A stretch of DNA of 64,000 nt, from the NCBI GenBank assembly GCA_024180945.1, contig JAKSGN010000005.1:2728001-2792000 (forward strand), written 5' to 3'. Under the pieces are notes generated by a model, which saw only the letters and a program-made list of their open reading frames with translations, did no database searches and was not told the origin of the DNA. Shown piece by piece: positions 23,119-36,800 of the stretch. This stretch comes from Macrophomina tecta (Eukaryota > Ascomycota > Dothideomycetes > Botryosphaeriales > Botryosphaeriaceae). Within the stretch, counting starts at the first letter, position 1, and the number at the start of each line of letters is the position of its first letter. The position numbers and the translations under genes were made by a program.

Positions 23119-24836
23119 CTTTAACTACTATTCTTATAAAGAGAGGAAGGCTCTAAGATTAAGTCTTATTAGATAAGATATTACCCCCTAACGAGTTTAG
23201 AAAATAGTAATAAACTTAGTTAATATAGAGAATATTAGCGCGGGATAAGATCGTCTAGCTATTTTTTATATACTAACTCCCGGGCCCCCTTAGCCCGCTT
23301 AATAGAAGCAAACGAAGCCCACTATAAGAGAACTTATATAGATAATTTAGAAACTACGAGCCGAGAATCTCGTCCTAAGAGATTAGTAGAACTAGACTAT
23401 TAGGCTAAGCCCTATAAGAGATCTAACTACTAAGGTTAAGATACTAAAGCCGAATCTTTACTATAAAAAGCGTACTAAGACGTAGAGCTTTTTTATATAG
23501 CTAAAAGACTATTTATACTTCGCTAAAGAATAATTTAGTAATAACGTAGATAAGATTTACTACGCTAGTACCTTCCTTCGAGGAGTAGTAGAAAAGTAGT
23601 TTAGACCTTATAAATAAGAAACCTAAGAGAAGCCGTAATAGTAATAGTTATCTTAGACCTAGGCTATCTTCTCCGACTATAGAATATTCGCTAAATAACT
23701 ATAGAATGCTTTTAGTACTATCGACGAGGCTAAGCGTGCTAATTAGATTCTTTTTAGAATTTAGTAGAAAAAATCCGTACTCGACTATATAGTCGAATTC
23801 TAAGAAGTAACCTACGTCGCCGAAAAATACTTAGACTATACGCTTTAATAGCTATACTACTGCGGTCTAAAGAATAAGATTAAAGAGGCTATATTCTACT
23901 ACGACGAACTAGAAATACTCTCGAAACTAATTCGCCTAGCTACTAATATAAATAGAAGATAGACTAATAGATAGTTTAAAAAAAAGAGTAGCTACTAAGT
24001 AAATACGACTAAGCCATGCCGAGAACGTACTATATTAGAAAAAGGAGATACTATAGCTTTAAACGTCGCTAACCGTTAAGACGATAAGAAAGAGAATAAG
24101 AGTTAAAATAATAATAAAAAGCCTAAAGAATCTAATCTAAACTAGATAGACGAGTAAAAATAGCGCTATAAGAATTAACTCTATATTATCTACGGTAGTA
24201 ATAAGTACTTCTCTTCTAAGTACCCGTAGAATCCTTATAATAAAAAGAAGAAGAAGTAGACCTTAAGCGCTTAGTATAAAGTATTAGTTATATCCTACTA
24301 AGATAACTACGATACGCTATACTAGATAGCCTACTATAACGATAACTATTAAACGCACTAAAGTAGTAAGAATATATTAGAATAATACCCTTATAAACCT
24401 TAATAATTTAGTATAATAACTAGAAACGAGGAAGTACTAGAAATTAATAACTAAATCAATGACTTCTCCTACGACAACGAGCTAGTTAATAGCGATATAG
24501 GCAAGCTCTATAATAGTACCCCTAAGTTTAGTAAAGCCGGGAATATAGAATAATAGTAGAACTAAGCTATACTCGACCAAATTACGAAATACTTAAGTAG
24601 ATACGGAAATACGAGGCGTATTAAGCCTAGTTTTACCTCGATAATTAACTAGACCTTCGGATTAAGGATAGACCTACTACTATAGTAATACTAGATATAA
24701 AAGGAGAAGCTTAGCTCTCGATTCTATAAAGATAGTATATAGTACTTCTAGAAGAAATTACTCCTCACCTTAGCTAACGAAGTAGCGTCCTAGCTCGAAG
24801 ATAAGGCCTAGAAGGTATAGTAGTAATAAAACCTCG

Positions 24837-25566
24837 TATTACGAACCCCACGGGCGATAGTCCCGTAAGGGTAAATATTCCCTAAGGAATAAAAATCCTT
24901 ACGGAAAGAAATCCCGTAAGGAAATACTAACTACCGAAGATCGACGCTTAAGAAGCTTAGTTAGAATATAAGTAATACTACTAGATCTTGTAGAGGAATA
25001 ACTTCCTTAAGAAAATAAGGCCCGTACGGAAAAGACTAGACGAGAGTATAGAAAACTATAGCCTATAGAAATAATACTTTCTTAGTAAGGGCCGCGGGTA
25101 GAATCTAGAAAACTAATAAAGAAGTGCGTTACGTAATAGTAAATAAGATAAATATTACTATCGCTCGTAGAAAGAAGTTAGAAGTCGAATTCTAAAAAGT
25201 AGACGTTAGCGCCTAGATTACGTAGACTTTATAAGGACCTACTAGGATTAACTTAATCTAAGAATACTAATCTAATACTATTAATCTAGCTACTTTAATC
25301 TAGCTATACTAATCTAGATTATTATAGCTTTCCTATAGTATATAGATATACTTATTAGATAGTACTTTAATCTTCGTAGTTAACTTAAAGTTCTAATATA
25401 ACCCTATTAGAGGTAATAAGCCTAACGCGTATTACGTACTAATATATTACGTAATTACTACTATTATTCTAATTCTTTACTCTTCTTTTATTCTTTAAGG
25501 TAAACCCTTTAGCTATCTAATCCTACTAGGCGATTTTAAAGCCTAGTAGAAGAGGCCGCCGTTATA
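24837..25566 (+). repeat. Element 2 left LTR
   Basis: 730 bp, RIP-mutated, preceded by CCTCG. It matches 33151-33880 and, in reverse complement, the GC-rich solo LTR at 31656-32451. Confidence 0.9.
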
Positions 25567-28500
25567 CTTTAACTACTATTCTTATAAGGAAAGGTAGTTC
25601 TAAAGAGAGGAATATTTAATGATAAGGTAGTATTACCCGATACTCGACGCTAACTAAGTAATATAATAAATAATATCGATATAAATAATAACGATTTTCT
25701 ATAGCTAACTATAGCCGACCTCTTTTAGGTTATTTAAGATATATAAGGCTAGATCGGTAAACTACGTAGATAACTCTAGAAGTAGACTAATGAGAATACC
25801 TAGCTCTATTAATAAATAGGCGAACTTCGTAACTAAGCTACTTCGATAACCCCTACTCTAGTACCCGTTTATACTTTAGTAATTAGCAACAACTTAACCT
25901 TCTAATAAAAGTATAAAGACGGCTAAGCTAGACCTATTCTATAGTAACTAAAAGAAGCTCTAGATTTTTCTCTTATAACTCGACTTATACTTTTTCTTTA
26001 ACTCTAGAGACTTTTCTACTAATAATAAGAAGATAATATTCGCTACTATCTATCTCCGCGATATTATAGTATAGTGGTTCGAGCCCTACCTTAGAGACTA
26101 GATAGAGAAAGAACTAGAAGTACGTAAAAAGAATACTAAGAAAGTCTTTAGAAGCTATAAGTACTTCGTAACTTAGATTAAATAAAGCTTCGAAGACCTC
26201 AATAAGGTTAATAAGACCCGACGAGCCGTTATAAATATCTACTAAAAGACCTTAGTAGCGAACTATACTATAGAATTCTAGAAGGCTGTAGTATATCTAG
26301 ACTATTAGTCTAACCGCGCCCTTATAGACTACTACTACCGAGGACTTAAGGAAAGGGTTAAAGACTAACTTATAATATAAGACGACCCTAAGACCCTAGA
26401 TGAGCTTATTAAGCTAGCTATTAAATATAATAACCGCCTCTTCGAGCGCTAATCTAAGAAGTATAAGATAAACTATAGAGTAAATACTTCGCGCCTAATA
26501 CGCCCTAGATATACTTAGAAAGGAGGAGATGCTATAAAGCTAGATAATATTAACCGCCAGAACAACCTACCTAAAAAAAATAACTACTATAGAAAAAAGA
26601 ATAACGGTTATAAGAAAAAAGATGTAAAGAATAAACCCTAAAGTAAAAATAAAGGTTTAAAAAAAACTATACGTCTACTACGGTAAGACTTAGAAAAAGA
26701 TATACTATTACCTTAAGAAGAATAAATAAGTCTCGGCTACGATATAAGAGCCGGAAAGCCGAGAAGTCTCTATAGTTACTAAGTAAGAAAACCCCTTCGC
26801 TAAGTTTAATAAGTAATGTGAAGAAAGCTAGAGCCCTAAGTATTAAAAGCTTAGCTAGATAGCCTACTATAATAATAACTATACTACTTACTAGAGCGAT
26901 AAGGACGCTATAGGCTAATATTCTAAAGAGCTACGATATATTAATACGACCCTAAGAATAGAGAAAGAGCTTATTAAAATCTTTTTTAACGATAAGGACC
27001 TAGTCGATAGCGATACGGGGGAACTATACGATAGTACTCTAGAGTTAAGTACGACCGATAACGAGTAGTAGTAGAATGAAGCCACGCTTATAAGAATAAC
27101 TAAGCACCTAACTTAATATAAAGAGATACGTCGCATTCTCGATAGCCTAGAGCCTATAGTTACCTAGATTTTAGGCCCTATAATTAACCTCGGGACGTAG
27201 TAATACAAGGTATAGCAAGAAAAGGTATACGTACGCGTATAGTAAGACGATACCTAGAACCCCTAGAAAGAATTACTACTCGAAATGACCGACGAATTCG
27301 TATCTTAGCTAGAGAACGAGGTATAGGGGGTACGATAACGGTAAGATCTATAATACCTCTATAATATAGCCTATACCCTCTATTAGTACGGTATGGTAAC
27401 TAGGAATAGAAGTACCTTATAATAGATATTCTATGAAAAATACGATATGCCTACCTTCTAGTATTAGGTTTGAAATGGGTGGATCTACTAGAGACGACTA
27501 ATTAAACGCGGTAGATAGATATAATAAAAAGATACCCTAATTCTAGTTAATGAATAGAACGAGTATATTTATTATAAAATAATAAGATGACCTATATTAA
27601 AAAACTAGATAGCTTTCCTAGATAGAGACCCTAGAAGGGGTCGTTAGATAGGTTTCTTAACTAGATTATATATATAGCGAACGGAATTATACCTACTAAA
27701 TTAAACCTATATCGACTTTTACATATCCTAGTTATATTCTATGGGAAAAAGGCGATGGCTATAATCGATAGCGGCGTATAAGGCGTATTTATCAATTCTA
27801 AGTTTATCGTTAAGAACTAACTATTCTAGTAAGCTAAGAATTATTCTTATTAGCTAAGTACGGTAGACGGCTCTCTAATAAAATACGGAAATAGCTAGAT
27901 ACGAATTAAGATAGAAAAAGTACTTCTTACTATTAGTAATTACCGAGAACGAATTAACCTTAACGTAATAATAATTTTAAAATACGATATTATTCTAGAA
28001 ATATCGTAGCTAAAGACTTACGAGCTATATATTAGCTAAAGAATAAAGACTATTACGTTTTCTAATAAATACTATAGACGCCACCTCGCAACGGTAAAAA
28101 GAAGCTAATAGAACTAAAAAAAAGCGCTAGAGCCTAAGAGCTAGAGCGGAACCTCTAAGCTAAGATAGCGGGATAATAACGTATCTATAGATATTAAGAC
28201 TATTAGCTATTAAGCGCTAAAACTTATAATAAGATAAGAAGAAAAGGCCTATATAATTTATATAAGACTTAGTAAAGATATCGAGTAGAAGACTTTTACC
28301 CGAATAAAATGAGGCCTTACGAATAAGAATAAGAATAGCCTAAAGCTAGTTAAAGAAAACTACCCCTAGAGACTTAATAAATAATACGGCTACCTAAATA
28401 AAGTAGATACTAGTTTCCTCAGGTATAAAAGCTATAACGATAAAGGTATTTTAATAGCCGAGATTAGCGTAGATCTTAGCAGAATTATAAGGCCTACTAT

Positions 28501-31500
28501 AAATAAATTAGTATCTATACTAGAATTAGAGATAGTTCTATAGAAGTTCTAGAATATACTAGAAATATTTTAAGAAAGAGGTAAAGAATAACTACTAGAG
28601 TATTAGCTATAGAATTATAAGATACCCTTACTCCCGGGAATATAACCTACTTTTAAGCCTATTTACTCCTTATCTAAGATAGAGGCCGAAGTACTACGGG
28701 AATATATTAATAAAAACCTAGAATGAGGATATATACGACCCTTATAGTCGCCGGTAGAATACCCTATTCTATTTATTCTAAAAAAGAATAGTAAGCTCCG
28801 CCTCTACGTTAACTATAGATAGCTAAATAATATTACGATAAAAAACTAATATCTATTACCTCGTATTAACGAATTATAGAATAAGCTTCATAATGCTAAG
28901 TTCTTTATAAAACTAGATTTCTAAGAAGGCTACTACCTAGTCCATATTAAGAAAGGCGAAGAATAGAAGATAGCATTTTAAATATAATTTAAATATTACG
29001 AGTATATAGTAATATCTTTTAGGCTTACTAACATACCGGCTATCTTCTAGAGCTTAGTTAATAATATCCTATATTTATATTTAGATATATTCGCCTTAAC
29101 TTACCTAGATAATATTCTAATATACTCGGAAACGCTCGAGAAATATACTAAGTACGTAAAAAAAGTCCTAAAGGTCTTAGATAAACGAAATCTCTAAGTA
29201 GCCCTAGAAAAGAGCGAGTAGTATATATAAAAGATAGAATATCTAGGGTTTATTATTACCCTAGGATATATCGGTATGGACGATAAGAAACTAGACGTAA
29301 TTAAAGACTAGCCGATACTATAAACCATTAAAGAAGTATAATCTTTTCTTAGATTTACTAACTTTTACCAGAAGTTTATTATAAACTACGCTAGAATAGC
29401 GGCACCTCTAACCGATATTACTAAGAAAGAATACGGGTTTATATAGAAAGAAAGATAATAATAAGCGTTCGACTTACTAAAGTAGATATTTATAGAAGTA
29501 TTAGTTTTAGGGCTCTATAACCCGGATCTACTAATTACGGTAGAAACTAATACTTCGGACTATGCTATAGAAGCCGTACTTAGTTAGCTAGATGAAGAAG
29601 ATAAACTATACCCTATCGTCTACTACTTAAGAAAAATAATATCTGCCGAAAAGAACTACGACGTCTATAATAAAGAACTCTTAGCTATAGTTACGGTTTT
29701 TAAAGAATAGAGATACTACCTCGAAGGCGCTAAATATTAGGTTATAGTCTACTACGATTATAAGAACCTCTCGTACTTTACTACTACTAAAGAATTAAAC
29801 CGTCGATAGGTTTAGTAGGCTAAAGAACTAGCATTCTATAATATAAAGATTACCTATAGAAAGAAATCTAAGAATGCTCGCGTAGACGCGCTAAGTAAAT
29901 GAGCCGACTATATTAAAGAAAAGCTAGGTCTATAACCTATAATACTCGATACATAGAAAGACGGGTCTTTTATACCCGCTAGCTATAGCCGCTAGATTAT
30001 AGCTATTTATAGCCTAGGATAAACGTGGCTTAAGAAAGGACTAGACGACTCGCTTACTTTAGTTAGACTATTTACCCTAGCGATACGCCTCGAAGGTAAC
30101 GAATAGAAGTAAAAGATCTAAGAAGTCTACGTAGATAACGTAACGGCTTAAGAAATTAGAGGACTCGATAACGACCCCCGGGTAACTAGAAACGTAGACG
30201 GTATAATTCTATTTTTAGAATTAGTCTACGTTTTAGTTAAACTATAGAAAGAGCTCGTAAAAGATATATACGAAGCCCTAGTATATAGTTATTAAGAAAT
30301 AAATAAGACGATAGAGCGAATTATAAAAAGCTACTACTTTCTAGGGCTAAAAAGAGCCATTTAATAAGTAGTCTCGTAATATAACCTTTATATTAAAAGT
30401 AAGGCCGCGAGATATATACTTTACGGACTACTATAGCCGCTACTAGTACCGAAGCGCTCTTAGTAATCTATCTCGCTAGACTTTATTACGGATCTATCTA
30501 AGTTAGAAGAACCGCTTACTAAGATTAAATATAATTTAATTCTAGTTATCGTAAATAGAATAATAAAGTACGTATATTATCTACTATATCTTAAAATAGT
30601 AAATATGGAAGAACTCGTCTATACGTTTCTTAGAATAATTCTTAGTAACTACGGGTTATTAAAAGAGCTCGTATTAGATAGAGATTAGCTATTTATATTC
30701 TAATTTTAGTAGACGCTTACCCGCTAGCTTAGAGTAAAGTATAAGCTCTCGACTACAGTATATCTATAAATAAATAGATAGATAGAATAAACGAACTAAA
30801 CGCTAGAATAGTACTTACACTACTACCTTAACTACGTATAAAATAATTAGGTTAAGCTACTACCGCTTATATAGTTCGCGTATAATAGCTTAAAAGCATT
30901 AGCTATATAAGAATTCTTATTCTACGCTAACTACGGCTACGAGCCTATAGCTTATAAAGAGTCTATACTAAGTAAATTTCTAGCCTAAAAAGAAATCCTT
31001 AAAGTAGACTAACTAAAGGTACTCTACGAATAACTATACCTAGACCTCGAATTTATAGCCCTATAAATAGGTAAATACTATAATAGACGGCACTAGAAGG
31101 TACTAAAGCTAAAAAGAAAAAATAAAATTTATCTCCTTAAAAAAAATATTAAGATAAAACGGCCGAACAATAAATTAGACTTTAAGAAAATCGAACCGTT
31201 TAAAATTAAAGAATAGATTAAAAAGGTTAATTTTCGCCTTAGATTATCTAATACTATACGGATATATTCTATATTTTACGTCTTACTCCTCGAACTGGTA
31301 CTAGAAAACGCCGTGCCATTATGCTAAACGAAAGAAATGCTACCGAAAAATCTAAACGCTAACGAAAATATAGACTAGAACGTAGAATAAGTCCTAGATA
31401 GCGGCTATATTAATAGTTAATTCCGATACCTTCTTAAATAGAAAGAAGACTAAGATAATACCTAAGAGCTACCGAAACTCTACGACTATTAAAAGTTTAT

Positions 31501-31655
31501 TAATAAGTTCTATCGCCGAAACCTAGATCGACTAATACTACCGACTCGTCGTATATAAAGAACCTAAAATTAAAGTTAGAAAATGGAGATAACCGTGCCT
31601 AATTAACTAGACCGGAACCCTCGGGAGGCGTAGAACCTAAACTAACGCTAGGAGA

Positions 31656-32451
31656 TGTAACGGCGGCCTCTTCCACTAGGCTTCGGAGTCGCCTAGCAGG
31701 GTCAGGTAGCGGTAAGGTTTACCTTGAAGGACAAGAGAAGGGTAAAGGATTGGAACGATGGGTAGCGATCACGTGACAGGTCGGTGCGCGGTGCGCGTCA
31801 GGCTTGTTACCTCCAATAAGTCTGTATTGGAATCTTGAGTTGACCACGAAGGCCAAAGTACTACCTAATGAGTGTGTTCTATATACTGTAGGAAAGCTAT
31901 GACAATCTGGGGATCAGGACGACTGTTGGATCAGTCGTGGTGTTGGATCAATCTGAGAGTTGGATCAGTGCCAAGGCTTCTGATCCTCGAGTGGGCCTGG
32001 TGGGCCCCACGTGACTTGGGCGCTAATGCCCGTTTTCCGGAATCCGACTTCTTCCTTGATGAGCGGACGATATGTCCGCCTTTCTCTTGTTCGTTCTTCG
32101 TGCTCGAAAGTCGGTTTCCCGGGTTCCATCTCCTGCCCTTGGCAAGGGTGTATACTCCTGTACTTACTACCCGGTTTGGCCAAGCGTACTTCCGTGACTG
32201 ATTCTTCCCCTGCGGGATTCTGCCCTTGGTGTGTCGCTGCGCCGCGTGGGCGTCGTTCCCGTGTGGGCTTCTGTTGTTGCCTAGCCTGGGTCCGTACGCG
32301 CCGTCCTCCCTTGAGGCTGGTTTTCCCGTGCGGGCGCCTTGGTCGTGCGGCTCTGCTGCCCGTGAGGGTTTCTGGCCCCTGCGGTGCCTTTTCCCGTGCG
32401 GGCTCCCAGCCCGCGGGGTCATAAAGCCCTTGTCCCCGGGGGTTCGTAACA
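31656..32451 (-). mobile_element. GC-rich solo LTR of the element 2 family, not RIP-mutated
   Basis: 796 bp from TGTAACGGCGGCC to GGTTCGTAACA, flanked by the 5-bp duplication GGAGA (31651-31655 and 32452-32456). It aligns in reverse complement with the LTRs of element 2: GGCGGCCTCTTCCACTAGG here matches GGCGGCCTCTTCTACTAGG there. The differences are C-to-T and G-to-A in the element 2 copies. It is GC-rich with normal CA/TG content. Open frames inside it are not genes. It inserted in opposite orientation, lost its interior by LTR-LTR recombination, and escaped RIP. Confidence 0.9.
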
Positions 32452-33150
32452 GGAGACCTAATAGACTAAAACGGCCCTATAGCATTATTAGCTAAGGCAT
32501 CGCTACGTAAACGCTTTGATAATCGCCCCTCCTTAGTATTTTTAGGGTTAGAGGTATTTCTAGCCTCTAGCGCTTCTAATTTTCTAAGCACATTAATCGC
32601 ATCCGACTTACGCTATAGTATTAAGGTAGTACGACGCTCGAGTAACTCCTACTATTTTTTAGTATAAGAAAGACCGAAGGCCGCCTTTTAAAGCTAATTC
32701 TCGAAGGCCGTACGTTCGGAGCGCGCCTTATCTAGAGCTCGTCGAAGGCGCTTAACTAAAAAAAAAATTAGTAAGTATATAAAAGAATTTGAAAAAGACT
32801 AATAGTTAGAATTCTTAAGACTACTAGCATCGTAACTAGTACGCCCGGTATAGCAACATTCGCTATAACGGAAGAAACCTAAGGCTACGCGATATATTAC
32901 CTTAGGCTCCTCCGCCTTTCGCTAAGCATTTAAAAGTAAATATTATGAATAAGAAATAAATATCGTAATACCTAGTAAATTAATCTTTGTATCTAGGGAC
33001 TTACGCTTAGTCTTCTACGAATTGCACTTTTATTTTAGAGGCATAGTAGGAGGCTTATAATAGAAGAAGAAAAATAAAAAACTAAAGAGAACCTAAGATA
33101 TAAACGAATAAATAAATCTTCGGGCCGAAGATTCTTAAGAGGGGGAATAG

Positions 33151-33880
33151 TATTACGAACCCTATAGGCGATAGTCCTGCAAGAATAAATATTTTCTAAG
33201 AAATAGAAACCCTTATAGAAAGAAATCCCATAAGGGAATACTAACTATCGAAGATTGACGCTTAAGAAGCTTAGTTAGGATATAAGTAATGCTACTAGAT
33301 TCCGTAGAGAAATAACTTTCTTAAGAAAATAAGGCCTGTACGGAAAAGACTAAATAAGGGTATAGAGAACTATAGTCTATAGAAATAATACTCTCTTAGT
33401 AAGGGCCGCAGGTAGAATCTAGAAAACTAATAAAGAAGCGCGTTACGCGATAGTAAATAAGATAAATATCGCTATCGCTCGTAGAAAGAAGTTAGAAGTC
33501 GAATTCTAAAAAATAGGCGTTAGCGCTTAGGTTACGTAGGCCCTATAAGGATCTACTAGAATTAACTTAATCTAAGAATACTAATCTAATACTATCGATC
33601 TAGCTACTTTAATCTAGCTATACTAATCTAGATTATTATAGCTTTTCTATAGTATATAGATATACTTATTAGATAGTACTTTAATCTTTATAGTTAACTT
33701 AAAGTTCTAATATAACTCTATTAGAGGTAATAAGTCTAACGCGTATCGCGTACTAATATATTACGTAATTACTACTATCGTTCTAATTCTTTACTCTTCT
33801 CTTATTCTTTAAGGTAAATCCTTTAGCTACCTAATTCTACTAGGTAATTTTAAAGCCTAGTAAACGAGGCCGTCATTACA
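33151..33880 (+). repeat. Element 2 right LTR and target duplication
   Basis: 730 bp, same length as the left LTR, followed by CCTCG at 33881-33885. It carries its own set of C-to-T and G-to-A changes relative to the left LTR. Confidence 0.9.
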
Positions 33881-36800
33881 CCTCGCGTATTTATATAGTA
33901 TAGTATTAACCCTCGGCCTATATAAAATAGTAATAAGGATATAGAATACTTTATAATAGATCTTAAAGAAGAAATATACTATACCTACCTTCGAATACTA
34001 GGTTTATAATAACTAAATCTACTAAAGGCGCCTTATTAGATGCGAATACTAGATATAGTAGAAGAAATTACTAATTCTAGCTAAGGACTAGAACCTCTAC
34101 TTCTATAAAAAAATAGCCCGCTAATACTTAGTAAAAAACTAGACGGCCCTATAGTATTAGAACTAATCTAGGGGCTATAGTCTAGGTCTCTTTATATAGT
34201 ATTACGTATACTAAATATAGAAATTCTTACCGGACTAAATCTTTAGAAATAATTTAAAATGAAAGAAATACTTAATAGGGTATCTATTAGAATACTAATT
34301 AATATAGAATTAAGTGAAAACTTCGTATATAACGAGTTTATAGAATAATATAAGATTCTATACTAAAAGAAGAAAGATCTATATCCGCTTAGCGAATTTA
34401 ATAGAAAAAGCTTAGTCTACAAAGAAGACTAGATAAAGATAGAAATAAAGAAAGTAATCCTCTAAATTAAGAACTATTAGAAGTAAATCTCTCTTAATAT
34501 CTAATAAATTCCCGGGTATAATATTATTCTAGATATACCCTAGATCTAAATGTAGAAACCTATCTTTAATTTTAGCGAAAGAGACGAAATTATCTTCTAA
34601 AAAGAGATTAATAACCTTTTATAAAAATTTAGATTATATATAAAAAATAGATTAATAAATATTCTATAGCGACTCTCGTCTACTATAAATCAGGAAGTAG
34701 CTAGCGTAAGGCCTAAGAATAGTAGCTATATAGGTAACTCTAATAATAGTATAAGTTAGAACTAGAACTACGACGTAAAAAACGAAGCCTTTTTAGTAAA
34801 ATATAATTCTATTATAGAAATAAGCCCTACTAAGCGAAACGATACCCCCGAATTATTAAAAGAAATATAACTTAAATAATAGCGTAAGGCCTAGTAACGA
34901 TAGTATTAATAGTAATCTTAGAGAAGACCTAAGATAGAACTAGAACTATAGTATATAAAGCGCTACTTTCTTAGTAAAATATAGCGTCTTAAGCAGAGTA
35001 AGCCCTACTAAGTTAAATATTTCTAAAATCTAGATATAATACCTATTACAAAGAACTATGCGGAGAAAGCGTAAGACTAAGAGTAAGGCTTTGCGAAAGT
35101 AATTAGTAGCTTCTAAACCTCTTATAGATATCTAGATAATCTTAGAAGAGATATTTAGGCATATATAACGCTAAAAATAATAGGTCTATCTTATATATAT
35201 TAAACCCTTACCGGCGGTATAATAGAGAGTATTAGCTAGGACCTAATAAAAAAGACTAAGAAATAAGAACTATCTAACTTCTATTAGAGAAGATAATTCT
35301 ATAAGAATTAAGAGAGAATAATATAATAGCTTAGAGATATAATAGTAATTATAAGAAATATCTTTAATTCTAAAAATAAAAACAGTACCCGAAGAATATT
35401 AGAACTTAGTTACTGTTTACTAAGAAAGAGAAAAAGAAGACTTACCTAAGTATTAACTATAAAACTACGAGATTCTACTTAAGCTAGAAATAAAACCGGC
35501 TTATAAGCCTATCTACTTCTTATTAAAGAAGAAAATAGAGACTCTAAAAAAATATATTAAGAAGAACCTTAAATAAGAATATATTCAGCTATTAATATTA
35601 TTAGCTAAATATCTAATTCTCTTTATTTCTAAAAAGAATAGTAAGTTACGCCTCTATATCGACTACCGATAACTTAATAATATTATAATTAAAAACTAAT
35701 ACCCGCTTCTATGCATTAATGAGCTCTAGAATAAATTAAGAAATATAAAGTACTTTATAAAACTAAACCTCCGGGACGGTTATTACCTAGTTAGGATTAA
35801 AGAAGAGAAAGAATAGAAAATAGCCTTTAAAATAAGACTAGAACTCTATAAGTATATAGTAATACTATTTAGACTTACTAATGCATTAGTAATCTTTTAG
35901 TCACTTATTAATAATATGCTACGCGAATACTTAGATATTTTTTATCTAGCTTATCTTAACGATATTCTTATCTTCTTAGAAACACTTAAGAAATATAAGA
36001 AGTATATTAAAAAAGTCCTAGAAATCCTCTAAGCTAAGAACCTAATTATCGCACCTGATAAATACGAGTAGTACGTATAGAGGACAGAATTCTTAGGCTT
36101 TATTATTACCCCCGGATATATTAGTATAGACGACTCGAAACTAGACTCTATTAAAAAATAGCTAGTACTAAAGATAATTAAGAAAATATAGTTCTTTCTT
36201 AAATTCGCGAACTTTTATAGGAAGTTTATCTAGAACTACTTAAAGATTACGAAACCTTTAACACGACTTACTTAAAAGAAGTATAGTTTCTAATAAAAAG
36301 ATAATTAGTAGTAAGCCTTTAATTCGCTAAAGAGAATATTTTACGAAGCATCTATCTTAGAAATATATAATTCCGATAAACTAATTAAAGTAGAAACTAA
36401 TACGTTAGAATTTATTCTAGAAGTATATCTTAGCTAGCCTAATAATAAAGATAGATAGTATCTAATCGCGTTCTACTTAAGAAAGTTTACCCCGGTGGAG
36501 TTTAACTATAATACTTATAATAAGGAGCTCTTAGCTATTATCTTAGTATTTAAGTACTAGAGATACTACTTAGAAAGAGCCGAATAGTAGATAATAGTAT
36601 ATTATAACTATTAGAATCTTACGCGCTTTACTACGACTAAGGAGCTAAACTAATAATAAGTTTACTAGTTATAAGAATTAGTATTCTATAATTTTAAGAT
36701 TACGTATAGAAAAGATATAGATAACGCCGCCGCTAATACGCTTAATAGAAGAGTAGACTATATAGAAAAAAGAATTAAGCCGTAACCTATAGTACTATAG

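Larger units (their letters stand above)
24837..33880 (+). mobile_element. Ty3/Gypsy retrotransposon, element 2, nested in element 1, RIP-mutated
   Basis: A 9044-bp element with 730-bp LTRs (24837-25566 and 33151-33880), flanked by CCTCG (24832-24836 and 33881-33885). Legible domains in order: aspartic protease AMAIIDSGV near 27755; reverse transcriptase with RLTNIPAIF and LDNILIYSE near 29020-29130; RNase H ETNTSDYAIEAVLS near 29550; integrase SLDFITDL near 30475. The order is that of Gypsy. Every frame is broken by stops made by C-to-T or G-to-A changes. It interrupts element 1 after its gag region and itself hosts a solo LTR. Confidence 0.92.

Noticed and set aside
31872..32495. Several open frames of 70-163 codons on both strands
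   Set aside because: They lie inside the GC-rich solo LTR; openness follows from its base composition and lack of RIP.
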